Positions 17,485-27,980 of a stretch of DNA of 64,000 nt are shown one piece after another. A program made the position numbers and the translations under genes. The notes under the pieces are model-generated. The model saw nothing but the letters and a program-made list of their open reading frames with translations, was not told where the DNA came from and searched no databases. Position 1 is the stretch's first letter, and each line of letters opens with the position of its first letter. This DNA is from Bradyrhizobium sp. AUGA SZCCT0158. Its GTDB lineage: Bacteria; Pseudomonadota; Alphaproteobacteria; Rhizobiales; Xanthobacteraceae. The stretch spans positions 62,001-126,000 of the forward strand of contig NZ_JAFCME010000005.1 in assembly GCF_018130065.1 (NCBI RefSeq), written 5' to 3'.

Positions 17485-19023
17485 ATGGTCCAACGCGTTT
17501 CTACCGTCGCTTTTGAGGGGATCGAGGCCCGCGCGGTCGACGTGCAGGTGCAGGTCGCGCCCGGGCTGCCGGCGTTTGCGATCGTCGGCCTGCCCGACAA
17601 GGCGGTTTCCGAGGCGCGCGAGCGGGTACGTTCGGCGCTGATCGCCTCGGGGCTGGCGCTGCCGGCGCGGCGGATCACCGTCAACCTCGCCCCCGCCGAC
17701 GTGCCCAAGGAAGGCAGCCATTACGACCTCCCGATCGCGCTCGGCCTGATGGCTGCCATCGGAGCGATTCCGCCGGACGCGCTCTCAGGTTTTACCGTGC
17801 TCGGCGAACTCGGGCTCGACGGATCAATCGCGCCGGTCGCGGGCGTGCTGCCGGCGGCGATCGGCGCCAATTCGCGCGATGAAGGCCTGATCTGCCCCGC
17901 AGCGTGCGGAACGGAAGCCGCCTGGGCGAGTACGGACATCCAGATCATCGCGGCGAAATCGCTGATCCAGATCGCCAACCATTTTAAGGGCTCGCAGTTG
18001 CTGTCGCGGCCGCAGCCGAAAGTCCACGAGCGCGAGGAAACGCTGCTCGACTTGCGCGACATCAAGGGCCAGGAAAGCGCAAAACGCGCGCTGGAGATCG
18101 CGGCGGCCGGCGGACATCATCTCCTGATGATCGGCTCGCCAGGCGCCGGCAAGTCGATGCTGGCGGCGCGGCTGCCCTCGATCCTGCCGCCGCTGTCGCC
18201 GTCCGAACTTTTGGAAGTCTCGATGATCGCCTCGGTCGCCGGCGAAATCCGCGACGGCGCATTGACGGCGCGGCGGCCGTTCCGGGCGCCACATCATTCC
18301 GCCAGCATGGCCGCGCTGACCGGCGGCGGCATGCGCGCCAAACCCGGCGAGATCTCGCTGGCGCATCAGGGCGTGCTGTTCCTCGACGAATTGCCGGAGT
18401 TCGATCCGCGCGTTCTGGATTCGCTGCGCCAACCGCTGGAAAACGGCGAGGTCGCGGTGTCCAGGGCCAATCACCGCGTCACCTATCCGGCGCGCTTCAT
18501 GCTGGTCGCAGCGATGAACCCGTGCCGCTGCGGCCATGCCTATGAGCCCGGTTATTCCTGCAAGCGCGGCCGGATCGACCGCTGCACGTCGGATTATCAG
18601 GTGCGTATTTCGGGGCCGATGATGGACCGCATCGACCTGCGCATCGAAGTGCCGGCGGTGACCGCGGCCGACCTGATCCTGCCGCCGCCGAGCGAAGGCT
18701 CCGCCGAAGTCGCCGCCCGTGTCGCCGCCGCGCGCGACGTTCAGCTCGCGCGTTACGCCGCCGCCGGCATGCCGCATGTCCGCACCAATGCCGAAGCGCC
18801 GGCGTCGCTCCTGGAAACCATAGCGCAGCCGGATGCGCAGGGACAAAAGCTGCTGCGCGACGCCGCCGAGACCATGAAGCTGACCGCGCGCGGCTATCAT
18901 CGCGTGCTGCGCGTCGCCCGCACGCTGGCCGATCTCGACGGCGCGGAAAAGATCGGCCGGCTGCATCTGGCGGAAGCGTTGTCGTATCGCGCCTTGGCCG
19001 ACGATGCGCGGCGCGCGGCGTGA
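17485..19023 (+). CDS. comM: YifB/ComM family magnesium-chelatase-like AAA+ ATPase
   Basis: A 512-residue ATPase of the YifB/ComM group. ComM is a hexameric helicase that promotes branch migration during natural transformation; the role in non-competent species is unclear. Residues 1-170 are the Lon-protease-like domain (PAFAIVGLPDKAVSEARERV, then LAPADVPKEGSHYDLPIALG). Walker A is GSPGAGKS at 217-224, Walker B is LFLDELPEF at about 300. A C-terminal Mg-chelatase domain has MNPCRCGHAYEPGYSCKRG, whose cysteines could bind metal. The start is 21 bases after a short purine-poor leader; no operon partner is obvious. Confidence 0.94.
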   Translation: MVQRVSTVAFEGIEARAVDVQVQVAPGLPAFAIVGLPDKAVSEARERVRSALIASGLALPARRITVNLAPADVPKEGSHYDLPIALGLMAAIGAIPPDALSGFTVLGELGLDGSIAPVAGVLPAAIGANSRDEGLICPAACGTEAAWASTDIQIIAAKSLIQIANHFKGSQLLSRPQPKVHEREETLLDLRDIKGQESAKRALEIAAAGGHHLLMIGSPGAGKSMLAARLPSILPPLSPSELLEVSMIASVAGEIRDGALTARRPFRAPHHSASMAALTGGGMRAKPGEISLAHQGVLFLDELPEFDPRVLDSLRQPLENGEVAVSRANHRVTYPARFMLVAAMNPCRCGHAYEPGYSCKRGRIDRCTSDYQVRISGPMMDRIDLRIEVPAVTAADLILPPPSEGSAEVAARVAAARDVQLARYAAAGMPHVRTNAEAPASLLETIAQPDAQGQKLLRDAAETMKLTARGYHRVLRVARTLADLDGAEKIGRLHLAEALSYRALADDARRAA

Positions 19024-19026
19024 GTC

Positions 19027-19142
19027 GTAGGGTGGGTGGAGCGCAGCGATACCCACCAGCTTCGTCGCCAGCCATTGATGGGTATTGCGGAGCCTGTCAT
19101 CGGGCGCGCATTGGCGCGACCCGTTGGCTCCACCCATCCTAC
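19027..19142. repeat. GTAGGRTGGGT inverted-repeat element, copy 1
   Basis: Begins four bases after the comM stop. The ends GTAGGGTGGGTGGAGC and GCTCCACCCATCCTAC are inverted with one mismatch. It shares these ends with elements at 22903 and 46772, including an internal ACCCA segment. It probably also terminates comM transcription. Confidence 0.85.
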
Positions 19143-20026
19143 AAGATCGAACGATCACCTCTTGCACTCGGGAGTCAGAAAGCCGAAACAATTCAACTGC
19201 GGTTGTTGCCTTAGGACTGTGCCGGACCCGCAGTCGCCAAGTCGTCACTCTGGCACCACGCAAGCCGTCCCGGCGGGCCGCTTTCTAATCTTGTCGCGAC
19301 AAATTGACCCGACGGGCAAATCAGTTCTGAGTTTCAGAAATCATGTCAAGTAGAAAATTTCTGTAAATCAAAAATATTTCTGTTGTCGGCCGGCCCAAAT
19401 CAGTGCGCATCTATCGCCATCCCGCCCTGGTCAGAAGGGCGTCGGCCGTCGTCACGGACGTTGGGCGGGTTGCGGTGGACGCTGGGCTCACGTCTGACGA
19501 TGGCGTGGATCGAGCGTACGGCAAAACCGTGTGGTCCTGGCACCCGTTGCTGGTGTCAAGCTGTCGGAGAAGCGCAAGCGGAAACGGCAGTGACGGAGTC
19601 AATCAAGAACTCGTCTCCGGGGAGAGCACGGCATAAGCCGTAAAGCCACTGCGCAGGGAATGTCGGATGTTCTCCGCTGCCCTGTATGCTCGTGTGCGCA
19701 TTTTTCTGTGCAAATTGCACACGGGACCGCGGGTGCAGCGCGCATCCGGCATTCCCTGCGCCCTCTTAATTCTGGGGGCGGAACGAATTTACAAAGCTCG
19801 GGCGCAATGCGTCGCGAGATCGCGAACACATATTCAGTTGTCATCACCCGCGCATGCGGGTGATCCAGTATCCCAGAGACGACGATGATTGAACCGATAA
19901 GCCGCGGCGTACTGGGCTTTCGCGGAGGACGACACCGCGCCTCATAAACCCCGTAGTAACGAGTTTTCTTTACCCTCTGCCAACCATAAGCTCCCTGTCG
20001 CGGGTTTGTGCTGAGTGGGTAGTGTC
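19143..20026. repeat. about 880 bp without a gene; repeat-derived DNA
   Basis: Several short frames are open on both strands, but none has a good ribosome site or domain. The stretch from roughly 19310 to 19890 resembles a several-hundred-base dispersed repeat that I recall from many Bradyrhizobium-type genomes, often mis-annotated as small proteins; translated fragments such as RHPALVRRASAVVTDVG and CPVCSCAHFSVQIAHG are typical. A short palindrome (TCACCCGCGCATGCGGGTGA) sits near 19847. The last part should hold the promoter of the next gene. The repeat identity is from memory and unverified. Confidence 0.5.
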
Positions 20027-20494
20027 ATGTTGCGTTTCAAGGTTCTGGCCTCGGTGGTTCCGCTGGCCGTCGTCGCCCTGTTCGCCCGCGGCGAGTTTTC
20101 GACCGGTCCGCGCCCCTGCATCGAGGTTGCGGGCGCTTCGGTCCAGATCGCGGCGCTGTCCTGGCAGGCCGAACGTCACGTCAGTTTCACTCATGATCCC
20201 GGCCGCGCCACCGTCCGCGTCCAGATCTCCGACAGCGCGGAAGCGGCGGACTTTACCGTCATTGACGACGTCGACAGCACCGAGCGTGGGGCCTGCGAAA
20301 GCCATTCGCCGCCGCAGCTGGTCGCGATTTCCAGTTCGCCGTCGCCGTCCGAACCCGTCATCTATCTCTCGACGGAGGGACCCGCCGATTACCGCATCTT
20401 CGTGCGCTCGAAGAGCTTTTCGGTGCGCGATGCCGCCGCTCTCATCGTCAGCGCCCGCGGCGCACAGCCTCGCGTCGTGGCCGCCTCGCTGTGA
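20027..20494 (+). CDS. hypothetical exported protein, 155 aa
   Basis: A small protein with a probable signal peptide (MLRFKVLASVVPLAVVALFA, cleavage near residue 22) and a mature part with only a few Cys and no known motif. ATG at 20027 is chosen over GTG at 20015 because it gives a compact signal sequence. The mature part is beta-like (ASVQIAALSWQAERHVSFTH). The function is unknown. The hybrid histidine kinase gene starts 150 bases downstream on the same strand; a shared role is possible but has no support beyond position. Confidence 0.65.
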   Translation: MLRFKVLASVVPLAVVALFARGEFSTGPRPCIEVAGASVQIAALSWQAERHVSFTHDPGRATVRVQISDSAEAADFTVIDDVDSTERGACESHSPPQLVAISSSPSPSEPVIYLSTEGPADYRIFVRSKSFSVRDAAALIVSARGAQPRVVAASL

Positions 20495-20644
20495 GTTAAC
20501 ACTTCATCAACCCTGTTCTTATCGCACCCGCGAAAGGCAGCCAGCCTCAAGCACTTTTCAAGATCGGCGACGCATCGTCTCTCGGGACGCACCGGGCGAA
20601 TCGAGCCGCCTCAATTCGAGCAAACAATCTCAGGGTAACTGACG

Positions 20645-22894
20645 ATGGGGCGGACTTACCGGATCAAACTATACTTCCGCCGCTTTGGCCGCCGGTATCC
20701 CTGGGTCAGCTTCACCCTCCGCTCGTTCATCGTCTTTTCCGCCACCTTTGGCGGCGCCTACGGCTTCATTACCGCAAGCCGCTCGGAAATATCCGGCTAC
20801 AATCCGCACACCTTTGCGATCGGCATCAGTTTCCTGTTCGCGATCGCCTGCGTCGCCCTGGCCGCCCAGAGCGCCCGGTTTCGCTTCCTGCGCAAGAAGA
20901 TGCACAAGGTCGCCCTGCACAATGAAGCGATGGCGGACCGCAACTGGGAACTGCAGGAGGCCGAGCAGCGCACCCGCCGCCTGTTCGAATCGCAGGGCGA
21001 TTTGATCATCCTGCGCGACACCGACGGCCGCATCACCTTCGTCAACGATGCCTATTGCGAACTGGCGCAAGCGCCGCGCGAGGCCCTGATCGGCAGCACC
21101 GCCACGCTCGAAATTCTGGAACAGGGCGACAGCGTGCTGGAGTGGAACGGGACGCGTATCCATGACCAGAAGATCGCCGGTCCCGAGGGGCCACGATGGA
21201 TCGCCTGGCGTGAAGCGCTGGTGCGCAACGATGCCGGCGGGCCTTCCGAAATGCAGAGCGTCGGCCGCGACGTCACCAACCGCACCGAGAGCGAGCGCGC
21301 GCTGGCCGAGGCCCGCGATCAGGCCGATGCCGCCAGCCGCACCAAGTCGCGCTTCCTCGCCATGGCGAGCCACGAGATCCGCACGCCGCTGAACGGCATC
21401 ATCGGCATGAGCGGGCTGCTGCTGGATACGCCGCTGACGCCGGAACAGACCACCTACGTCAAGGCGGTGAAGACCTCCGGCGACGCGCTGCTGTCGCTGA
21501 TCGAGGAGCTGCTGGACTATTCCAAGATCGAGGCCGGCAAGATCGACCTCGAACATCGCGCCTTCGCGCTGCCGGAGCTGATCGAGGGCATTACCGAATT
21601 GCTGGCGCCGCGCGCGCAGGCCCGCAAGCTCGAGATCGCCGCCTATATCGACGAGCGCCTGCCGATGGAAGTGGTTGGCGACGCGGCGCGGCTGCGCCAG
21701 GTGCTGCTCAATCTCGCCGGCAACGCCATCAAGTTCACCGCGACCGGCGGCGTCGCGTTGATTGTCGAGCCCGGCATCCGTCCGGGTGAAATCAGTTTTG
21801 TGTTGCGCGACACCGGCATCGGCATCGCTCCCGAGGCGCAGGACCGCATCTTCCGCGAATTCGAGCAGGCCGACGACCGCATCGCGCGCAGCTATGGCGG
21901 CACCGGATTGGGCCTCAGCATCAGCGACCGCATCGTCAAGCGGATGGGCGGTCGCATCACGCTGGAGAGCAAGCCCGGGTCAGGTTCGACGTTCGAGGTG
22001 ACGATCCCGCTGCCGGCCTCCGATTCCGGCACGCCCAAGACGTTTGCCGCACCCGACCTGACCGGCCAGTCGATCATGCTGGTGTCGCCGCAAAGCATCG
22101 AGGCCTCGTTGACCGCGCGGCGGCTGCAGCGCTGGCGCGGCCAGACCTGCATGGTTTCCGACGCCGACGTCGCCCAGGCGCTGTTGCCGGAGCGGCTCTG
22201 GCACGCCATCCTGATCGATCACGCGCTCGGCACCAAAGCCATCGAAGCGTTCGGCGAGGCCGCACGGCTGCACGCCACCCAGCGCATCGTGATGTTCACG
22301 CCGGCCACGCGGCAGGAGCTGCAACCATCAGCGGCATCCCCCTTCACCGGCTATCTGGTCAAGCCGCTCCGCGCCGCCTCGCTCGCGGCGCGCCTGACGG
22401 CGACGCCGGAGATCTCGGCGCCCAGCGTCGTCAGCGATGCCATGACCGGCCTCGACGAGCCTGCCCCGACGCCGGCGCCGGCGAGCAAGGGGCTTTCGAT
22501 CCTGGTCGCGGAAGACAATGAGATCAACGCGCTGTTGATGCGCTCCTTGCTGAGCCGGCTGGGGCACCAGGCCGTCATCACCACCAATGGCGAAGAGGCG
22601 CTGGAATCCTGGCTGTCGGCCAAGTCAGCCGGCGCGGGCTATGATCTGGTGCTGATGGACATCCAGATGCCGCAGCTCAACGGCATCGAAACCACCAAGC
22701 GGATGCGCACGCTGGAATCCGGCCTGCCCGGCCGCCGGACGCCGATCCTGGCGCTGACCGCCAACACGCTGGTGGAAGATCGTTACGCCTGTTTCGAAGC
22801 CGGAATGGATGGTTTCCTGATCAAGCCGCTCGACCGCGAGAAACTGGCGGAGGCGATCGCAGGGCTGGCAGCGTCGCGGCACATCGCGGCGTGA
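20645..22894 (+). CDS. hybrid sensor histidine kinase with PAS domain and two receiver modules
   Basis: A 749-residue membrane sensor kinase. Two hydrophobic segments near residues 25-43 and 57-77 anchor it, leaving almost no periplasmic domain. A PAS domain follows (about 108-215). The HisKA box is [15 protein letters not shown] with His243, and the ATPase domain has the N box [23 protein letters not shown] and [10 protein letters not shown]. Residues about 473-585 form a degenerate receiver: Asp525 is present but the usual acidic pair is replaced by SPQS. Residues about 617-740 form an intact receiver with [10 protein letters not shown], phospho-acceptor Asp672 and Lys728. No response-regulator or Hpt gene is adjacent. 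Confidence 0.95.
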   Translation: MGRTYRIKLYFRRFGRRYPWVSFTLRSFIVFSATFGGAYGFITASRSEISGYNPHTFAIGISFLFAIACVALAAQSARFRFLRKKMHKVALHNEAMADRNWELQEAEQRTRRLFESQGDLIILRDTDGRITFVNDAYCELAQAPREALIGSTATLEILEQGDSVLEWNGTRIHDQKIAGPEGPRWIAWREALVRNDAGGPSEMQSVGRDVTNRTESERALAEARDQADAASRTKSRFLAMASHEIRTPLNGIIGMSGLLLDTPLTPEQTTYVKAVKTSGDALLSLIEELLDYSKIEAGKIDLEHRAFALPELIEGITELLAPRAQARKLEIAAYIDERLPMEVVGDAARLRQVLLNLAGNAIKFTATGGVALIVEPGIRPGEISFVLRDTGIGIAPEAQDRIFREFEQADDRIARSYGGTGLGLSISDRIVKRMGGRITLESKPGSGSTFEVTIPLPASDSGTPKTFAAPDLTGQSIMLVSPQSIEASLTARRLQRWRGQTCMVSDADVAQALLPERLWHAILIDHALGTKAIEAFGEAARLHATQRIVMFTPATRQELQPSAASPFTGYLVKPLRAASLAARLTATPEISAPSVVSDAMTGLDEPAPTPAPASKGLSILVAEDNEINALLMRSLLSRLGHQAVITTNGEEALESWLSAKSAGAGYDLVLMDIQMPQLNGIETTKRMRTLESGLPGRRTPILALTANTLVEDRYACFEAGMDGFLIKPLDREKLAEAIAGLAASRHIAA

Positions 22895-22902
22895 TATCAA
22901 TC

Positions 22903-22986
22903 GTAGGATGGGTTGAGCTCTTCGCGAAACCCATCAATGACTGGCGACGACGCTGATGGGTTTCGCAAGGGCTCAACCCATCCTAC
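22903..22986. repeat. GTAGGRTGGGT inverted-repeat element, copy 2 (probable bidirectional terminator)
   Basis: Perfect 16-bp inverted ends (GTAGGATGGGTTGAGC and GCTCAACCCATCCTAC) with a second inner inverted pair (GCGAAACCCATCA with TGATGGGTTTCGC). It fills the 100-base gap between the convergent kinase and coaA genes, so it probably serves as a terminator for both. Confidence 0.88.
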
Positions 22987-22994
22987 GAAGCTAG

Positions 22995-23951
22995 CTACAG
23001 CCGCCGCAGCGCCACCGTCTCGACGACGTGATCGGCGCCCTTCTTGAGAATCAGCGTCGCGCGCGGCCGGGTCGGCAAGATGTTGTCTTCGAGATTGGCA
23101 AGGTTGGTACGTTCCCAGATCGCCAGCGCCGTTGCCGTCGCCTCCTCGTCGGAGAGCGGCGCGTAACGATGGAAGTAAGACCGCGGATCGGTAAACGCCG
23201 TGTCGCGCAGCGCGAGGAAGCGCCGCACATACCATTGGCGCAGCACCGCTTCGTCGGCGTCGATATAAACCGAGAAGTCGAAAAAGTCGGAGACCACAGG
23301 AACCGCCTTGCCGTCACGCGGCAGGCGGCCGGTCTGCAACACGTTGACGCCCTCGACGATCAGGATGTCGGGGCGGTCGACCTCGATCCACTGGTTGGGA
23401 ACGATGTCGTAGGTCAAATGCGAATAGACCGGCGCGCGCACCGGCCGCCGGCCGGCCTTGATGTCGCTCAGGAACGACAGCAGCATCGGCAGGTCGTAGC
23501 TCTCGGGAAAGCCCTTCTTCTGCATCAGGCCCTGCCGCTCGAGCACGGCGTTCGGAAACAGAAAGCCGTCGGTCGTCACCATTTCGACCTTGGGCCGCGG
23601 CGACCAGCGCGCCAAGAGCGCCTGCAGCACGCGCGCGGTGGTGGATTTGCCGACCGCCACCGAGCCGGCAACGCCGATGATATAGGGCACCTTGCGGTCG
23701 CGGATGCCGAGGAACTGACGCTGCGCCTGGTAGAGCCGCAAGGTCGCATCGACATAGATCGACAGCAGCCGCGACAGCGGCAGGAAGATGTCCTCGACCT
23801 CCTGCAAATCGAGGCGGTCGTGCAGCGAACGCAGCCGTTCGAACTCGCCCGGCTCCAGCGTCATCGGCGTGTCGTCGCGCAATCGCGCCCACTGCTCGCG
23901 GGTGAAGATCCGGTAGGGGTTGTATTGCTGGTCCGTCGCCCGAATATCCAT
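22995..23951 (-). CDS. coaA: type I pantothenate kinase
   Basis: Phosphorylates pantothenate, the first step of CoA synthesis. The 318-residue sequence is a standard prokaryotic CoaA: the N-terminal [20 protein letters not shown], the Walker A GSVAVGKS at about 96-103, [33 protein letters not shown] and [11 protein letters not shown]. It follows hisE by 15 bases in the same direction, so it is probably the last gene of the his cluster transcript, an arrangement common in Rhizobiales. Confidence 0.98.
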   Translation of the reverse strand: MDIRATDQQYNPYRIFTREQWARLRDDTPMTLEPGEFERLRSLHDRLDLQEVEDIFLPLSRLLSIYVDATLRLYQAQRQFLGIRDRKVPYIIGVAGSVAVGKSTTARVLQALLARWSPRPKVEMVTTDGFLFPNAVLERQGLMQKKGFPESYDLPMLLSFLSDIKAGRRPVRAPVYSHLTYDIVPNQWIEVDRPDILIVEGVNVLQTGRLPRDGKAVPVVSDFFDFSVYIDADEAVLRQWYVRRFLALRDTAFTDPRSYFHRYAPLSDEEATATALAIWERTNLANLEDNILPTRPRATLILKKGADHVVETVALRRL

Positions 23952-23966
23952 GGCGTCGCCTCTTGC

Positions 23967-24290
23967 TCAATCGCGCTTGCGCGCGGCTTTTTCTTCCAGC
24001 CCGGACTGGTTGGTACGTTGCCCGAGTGCGGTCTCGACTTCTTCCAGCGTCACGCCGCGCGCTTTGAGCAGCACCAGCAGATGAAACAGCAAATCGGCGC
24101 TTTCGGCGATCAGGTGGTCGCGATCGTTCTCGACCGCGGCGATCACGGTCTCGACCGCTTCCTCGCCCAGCTTCTTGGCGCAGTGCTCCGCGCCCTTGTC
24201 GAGCAACTTGCGGGTGTAGGACGCCTCTCCCCCCGATGCGGCCCGGGCATCGATGGTGGCGGCCAGATCATGAATGGTGAAACGTGGCAT
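23967..24290 (-). CDS. hisE: phosphoribosyl-ATP pyrophosphatase
   Basis: Second step of histidine synthesis, hydrolysing PR-ATP to PR-AMP. A 107-residue helical MazG-like protein with YTRKLLDKGAEHCAKKLGEE, AVETVIAA and ESADLLFHLLVLLKARG, where the conserved E, E and D residues bind magnesium. hisI is not fused and not in the window. It sits 80 bases after hisF and just before coaA. Confidence 0.97.
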   Translation of the reverse strand: MPRFTIHDLAATIDARAASGGEASYTRKLLDKGAEHCAKKLGEEAVETVIAAVENDRDHLIAESADLLFHLLVLLKARGVTLEEVETALGQRTNQSGLEEKAARKRD

Positions 24291-24370
24291 CGACTGAACT
24301 CAACACGTGCGCCGGCTGAAGGCCCGCGCCATCCCGATCACGGACTTAGCACTTTTGTGACGGGGAGTCG

Positions 24371-25147
24371 TCAGGGATCGAGCCGCATCGGCAGCCCGGC
24401 GCGCACCATGTGCTCCTTGGCTTGGCGAATGGTAAATTCGCCGAAGTGGAATATCGAGGCCGCCAGCACCGCGGTGGCGTGGCCCTGGCGGATGCCGTCC
24501 ACGAGGTGGTCGAGATTGCCGACGCCGCCGGACGCAATTACCGGTACGGGAACACTGTCGGCGATGGCCTGTGTCAGCGGCAGGTCGAAGCCCTGCCTTG
24601 TGCCGTCCCGGTCCATCGAGGTCAGCAGGATTTCGCCGGCGCCGAGCGAGACCACTTCCTGGGCATATTCGATGGCGTCGATCCCGGTCGAATTGCGCCC
24701 GCCATGGGTGAAAATCTCCCAGCGGTCCGAGCCGCCGGCGCGTTTGACCCGCTTGGCGTCGATCGCGACCACGATGCACTGTTCGCCGAACTTCTCGGCG
24801 CCCTGCTTGACGAATTCGCGGTTGCTAACTGCGGCGCTGTTGATCGAGACCTTGTCGGCGCCGGATCGCAGCAGCGTCTTGATGTCGTCAATCGTCCGCA
24901 CCCCGCCGCCGACCGTCAGCGGCATGAAGCAGGCCTCCGCCGTCCGCCTGACAACGTCGAGCATGGTGCCGCGGTTCTCGTGGGTGGCGGTGATGTCGAG
25001 GAAGCAGAGCTCGTCGGCGCCGGCGGCGTCATACGCAATCGCCGCTTCCACGGGATCGCCGGCGTCGCGCAGATCGACGAAGTTGACGCCCTTGACCACG
25101 CGGCCGTCCTTGACGTCGAGGCAGGGGATCACGCGGACCTTGAACAT
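24371..25147 (-). CDS. hisF: imidazole glycerol phosphate synthase, cyclase subunit
   Basis: Forms imidazole glycerol phosphate and AICAR with ammonia supplied by HisH. A 258-residue TIM barrel with [20 protein letters not shown], where Asp11 is catalytic, [18 protein letters not shown] barrel strand (here [15 protein letters not shown]), and [12 protein letters not shown] with the second catalytic Asp near residue 130. Phosphate-binding turns are seen in [13 protein letters not shown]. It begins ten bases after hisA ends, in the same transcript as hisH and hisA. Confidence 0.98.
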   Translation of the reverse strand: MFKVRVIPCLDVKDGRVVKGVNFVDLRDAGDPVEAAIAYDAAGADELCFLDITATHENRGTMLDVVRRTAEACFMPLTVGGGVRTIDDIKTLLRSGADKVSINSAAVSNREFVKQGAEKFGEQCIVVAIDAKRVKRAGGSDRWEIFTHGGRNSTGIDAIEYAQEVVSLGAGEILLTSMDRDGTRQGFDLPLTQAIADSVPVPVIASGGVGNLDHLVDGIRQGHATAVLAASIFHFGEFTIRQAKEHMVRAGLPMRLDP

Positions 25148-25157
25148 TGTAGTCTCC

Positions 25158-25898
25158 CTACGCCGCGCTGCGCGCGTTGCGGATCAGCGCCAATGCGGCT
25201 GCGGGATCGAGCCGGCCGTCATAGAGCGCACGGCCGGCAATCGCGCCCGCCAGCTTTTTGGCGCGCGGCTCCAGCAGCGCCTTGACGTCCTCGATGGAAG
25301 CAAAGCCGCCGGAGGCGATGACGGGAATCGAGATGCTCTCGGCCAGCGCAATCGTCGCGTCGAGGTTAAGGCCCTTGAGCAGGCCGTCGCGCGCGATGTC
25401 CGTAAAGATGATCGCGGCGACGCCGGCGTCCTCGAACCGTTGCGCGATTTCGAGCACGGTCACCTGCGAGGTCTCGGCCCAGCCTTCGACCGCGACCTTG
25501 CCGTCGCGGGCGTCGAGACCGACCGCAACCCGGCCGGGGAATTTCTTCGCGGCGCTCTTCACCAGTTCCGGATCGCGCACCGCCGCGGTGCCGATGATCA
25601 CCCGCGCAATGCCCTTGTCGAGCCAGGCCTCGATGGTCTTGAGGTCGCGAATGCCGCCGCCGAGCTGCACCGGCATCGTAACCGCCTTGAGCATGCCTTC
25701 GACGGCGAGCGCATTCATCGGCTTGCCGGCAAAGGCGCCGTCGAGATCGACGACATGCAGATATTCAAAGCCCTGATCGGCAAAGGCGCGCGCCTGCGCC
25801 GCGGGATCGAGGTTGAACACGGTCGCCCGCGCCATGTCGCCCTGTTCGAGGCGCACGCACTGGCCGTTTTTCAAATCGACAGCGGGAAAAAGGATCAC
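25158..25898 (-). CDS. hisA: ProFAR isomerase (phosphoribosylformimino-5-aminoimidazole carboxamide ribotide isomerase)
   Basis: Amadori isomerase of histidine synthesis and a TIM-barrel paralogue of HisF. About 246 residues, starting [20 protein letters not shown], with the first catalytic Asp at position 8 and the second in [17 protein letters not shown] at 25898 gives the usual family N terminus and overlaps the hisH stop as GTGA, fitting coupling; ATG at 25907 would add three residues and is the alternative. Confidence 0.97.
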   Translation of the reverse strand: MILFPAVDLKNGQCVRLEQGDMARATVFNLDPAAQARAFADQGFEYLHVVDLDGAFAGKPMNALAVEGMLKAVTMPVQLGGGIRDLKTIEAWLDKGIARVIIGTAAVRDPELVKSAAKKFPGRVAVGLDARDGKVAVEGWAETSQVTVLEIAQRFEDAGVAAIIFTDIARDGLLKGLNLDATIALAESISIPVIASGGFASIEDVKALLEPRAKKLAGAIAGRALYDGRLDPAAALALIRNARSAA

Positions 25899-26545
25899 GG
25901 CTTCCATTTCAAAAAGTTCGAGATCAGACCCAGCCCGAAACGCTGGCTCTTTTCCGGGTGGAATTGCGTACCGATCGCGGTGTCCTTGCCGACCATCGCC
26001 GTTACCGGCCCGCCATATTCGGCGCGCAGCAGCACATCCGCTTCATGCGAGGCGTTGAGGTGATAGGAGTGCACGAAATAGGCGTGGCGGCCCTTCGGCC
26101 CGAGCGGCAGGCGCTCCAGCACCGGGTGCTCGCGCACCATGTCGAGTGTGTTCCAGCCCATGTGGGGAATCTTCAAGTTCTCCTCGCGCGGCGTAATTTT
26201 TTCGACGTCGCCCGCGATCCAGTTGAAGCCGTCGGTGGTGACATGCTCCTTGCCGCGCGTCGCCATCAGCTGCATGCCGACGCAGATGCCGAAGAACGGC
26301 CGCGCCTTGGAACGCACGGCTTCCGTCATTGCCTCGAGCATGCCGTCGACGGCATCGAGGCCCCTGCGGCAATCGGCGAAGGCACCGACGCCGGGCAACA
26401 CGATGCGATCGGCGCGGAATACCGCTTCGGGATCGCGCGTCACCATGATCTTCGGCGAACTTTCCATGCTGCGCGCGGCGCGCTCGAACGCCTTAGCCGC
26501 CGAGTGCAGATTGCCCGAGCCGTAATCGATGATCGCAACGCTCAT
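25895..26545 (-). CDS. hisH: imidazole glycerol phosphate synthase, glutaminase subunit
   Basis: Class I glutamine amidotransferase that feeds ammonia to HisF. A 216-residue protein with [18 protein letters not shown] at the N terminus, the oxyanion loop VLPGVGAF, the nucleophile Cys88 in [12 protein letters not shown], and the His-Glu of the triad in [10 protein letters not shown]. The start overlaps the DUF2628 gene end by four bases, and the stop overlaps hisA. Confidence 0.98.
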   Translation of the reverse strand: MSVAIIDYGSGNLHSAAKAFERAARSMESSPKIMVTRDPEAVFRADRIVLPGVGAFADCRRGLDAVDGMLEAMTEAVRSKARPFFGICVGMQLMATRGKEHVTTDGFNWIAGDVEKITPREENLKIPHMGWNTLDMVREHPVLERLPLGPKGRHAYFVHSYHLNASHEADVLLRAEYGGPVTAMVGKDTAIGTQFHPEKSQRFGLGLISNFLKWKP

Positions 26546-27078
26546 CGCAATCCTCCCGGCTCGGGAAACAGGCCGATGATGCCGCCTTGCGGCATCGGCG
26601 GCGGTTTTGAAAATGGCTGGCCCGGAATGTTGCGGGTCGGCGGCGGTCCGCCGCGCTCAACCGCCCATTGGTCGTTGGTGAGACCGCGCTGCCTTGCGGT
26701 CCAGCGATCGAAGAAGCGCTGCTCGGCGGCTTCCTCGTCATCGGCCACCACGATATCGAGCTGCCGCCATTTGCGCCGCGAGAACGTCCAGCGCCGCAGG
26801 CTGGCCGCTTCAAAGCCCATCAGAACCGCAACCAGGAAATTGGCGAACAGGATGGTACCACCGCCGGCGCCAAGCGCCCTCAGGCCGAATGCAATCGCAA
26901 CTGTCAGCGCGATCCAGCCGATCAGCGCCAGCCACAGACGATGCCAGACAAGCCACGGCAGGCTCGCCACCGCGGCCCAGAAATGGAAGCCGTCGCGGAC
27001 GAAAATAAACCTGTCGGTCGACGCCAGATCGGCGCCGCCATTGACCGGGGCATGCACTGTATAGACCGGCATCGTCAC
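26542..27078 (-). CDS. DUF2628 membrane protein within the his cluster
   Basis: A 178-residue protein of unknown function with the DUF2628 layout: an N-terminal [20 protein letters not shown] then [11 protein letters not shown], two hydrophobic segments (about 33-62 and 70-90), and a cytoplasmic tail that is Arg/Pro rich and ends [14 protein letters not shown]. It overlaps hisH by four bases, and the hisB-DUF2628-hisH order is common in Rhizobiales. Nothing links it to histidine synthesis except position. ATG at 27072 is an alternative start. Confidence 0.82.
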   Translation of the reverse strand: MTMPVYTVHAPVNGGADLASTDRFIFVRDGFHFWAAVASLPWLVWHRLWLALIGWIALTVAIAFGLRALGAGGGTILFANFLVAVLMGFEAASLRRWTFSRRKWRQLDIVVADDEEAAEQRFFDRWTARQRGLTNDQWAVERGGPPPTRNIPGQPFSKPPPMPQGGIIGLFPEPGGLR

Positions 27079-27207
27079 TCTCCGCCGCGAACCAGATCGA
27101 GCTGATTGGTCAGTCCGATCAGCCTTTTAGTTCAAGCATGGACCGTTTCGGGGAAACCGGTGCCCACTTTCGCCAGCGGGGCCCCGGGTCCAGATCATGG
27201 TCCAAAA

Positions 27208-27801
27208 TCAGCCGCCGAGCTGACCCTTGGTGGATGGCACTTCGCCTGCGGTTTTTGGGTCGATGGCAACCGCCGTCCGAAGCGCCCGGGCCAAACCCTT
27301 GAAGCAGGATTCGGCGATATGATGGCTGTTCTCGCCATATATGGTTTCGACGTGCAAAGTCACGCCGGCGTTGGTCGTGAACGCGTTGAACCATTCGCGA
27401 ACCAGCTCGGTGTCGAATTCGCCGATCTTGTCGCGCGGAAAATCGGCCTTGAACACCAGCACCGGCCGGCCCGAAATGTCGATCACGACGCGCGTCAGCG
27501 TCTCATCCATCGGCATGTGGATCGAGGCATAGCGGGTGATCCCGGCCATGGTGCCGAGCGCCTGCTTGACGGCCTGACCCAGCGCGATGCCGACGTCCTC
27601 GGTGGTGTGGTGATGGTCGACATGGAGATCGCCATCCGCCTTGACTGTGATGTCGATGCGCGAATGCCGGGCCAGGAGGTCGAGCATATGGTCGAAGAAG
27701 CCGATACCGGTCGAAACCTTGGACACGCCCGTGCCATCGAGGTTTACCGCCACCTCGATGTCGGTCTCCTTGGTCTTGCGCTTGATGGTCGCTGTGCGCA
27801 T
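27208..27801 (-). CDS. hisB: imidazoleglycerol-phosphate dehydratase
   Basis: Dehydrates imidazole glycerol phosphate to imidazole acetol phosphate. A 197-residue monofunctional HisB with the two manganese-binding repeats: [15 protein letters not shown] with [20 protein letters not shown], and [16 protein letters not shown] with [19 protein letters not shown]. The frame is open 33 codons upstream, but ATG at 27801 follows an AGGAAAG ribosome site and matches family length. It is the first gene of the leftward his cluster, with 129 bases before DUF2628, and diverges from hslV. Confidence 0.98.
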   Translation of the reverse strand: MRTATIKRKTKETDIEVAVNLDGTGVSKVSTGIGFFDHMLDLLARHSRIDITVKADGDLHVDHHHTTEDVGIALGQAVKQALGTMAGITRYASIHMPMDETLTRVVIDISGRPVLVFKADFPRDKIGEFDTELVREWFNAFTTNAGVTLHVETIYGENSHHIAESCFKGLARALRTAVAIDPKTAGEVPSTKGQLGG

Positions 27802-27886
27802 GAAATGTGCTTTCCTTTGCCTCTTCCCGGCCGAAAACGCGGCCCTTTTAACAGGCCGAAGTCGCCTTCGCCACTGCGGGATCGTG

Positions 27887-27912
27887 CTTAAAAGGCTCAA
27901 CTTCCCCCTATA
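27887..27912 (+). promoter_or_regulatory. probable heat-shock (RpoH) promoter of hslV
   Basis: CTTAAAA and CCCCTATA are separated by 11 bases, close to the sigma-32 pattern CTTGAAA with CCCCATNT. It lies about 70 bases before hslV, whose operon is heat-inducible in other bacteria. The spacing is slightly short. Confidence 0.45.
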
Positions 27913-27980
27913 GTGACCAAATCCGGCCGATTGTAACGGTGCGCTCGAACCCCTAAATCTGGTCGGACACGAGGTATTTC

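Noticed and set aside
19383..19643. Short open frames after comM
   Set aside because: They lack ribosome sites and domains, overlap each other, and lie in repeat-like DNA.
23028..26063. A 1011-codon open frame antisense to coaA-hisE-hisF-hisA
   Set aside because: The genes it overlaps are certain; long antisense frames are expected at this GC content, and the translation is low-complexity with no domain.
27127..27207. A degraded repeat-like stretch after hisB
   Set aside because: It has vague similarity to gatcatg-type Rhizobiales repeats, but without clear ends or a second copy in the window I do not list it.
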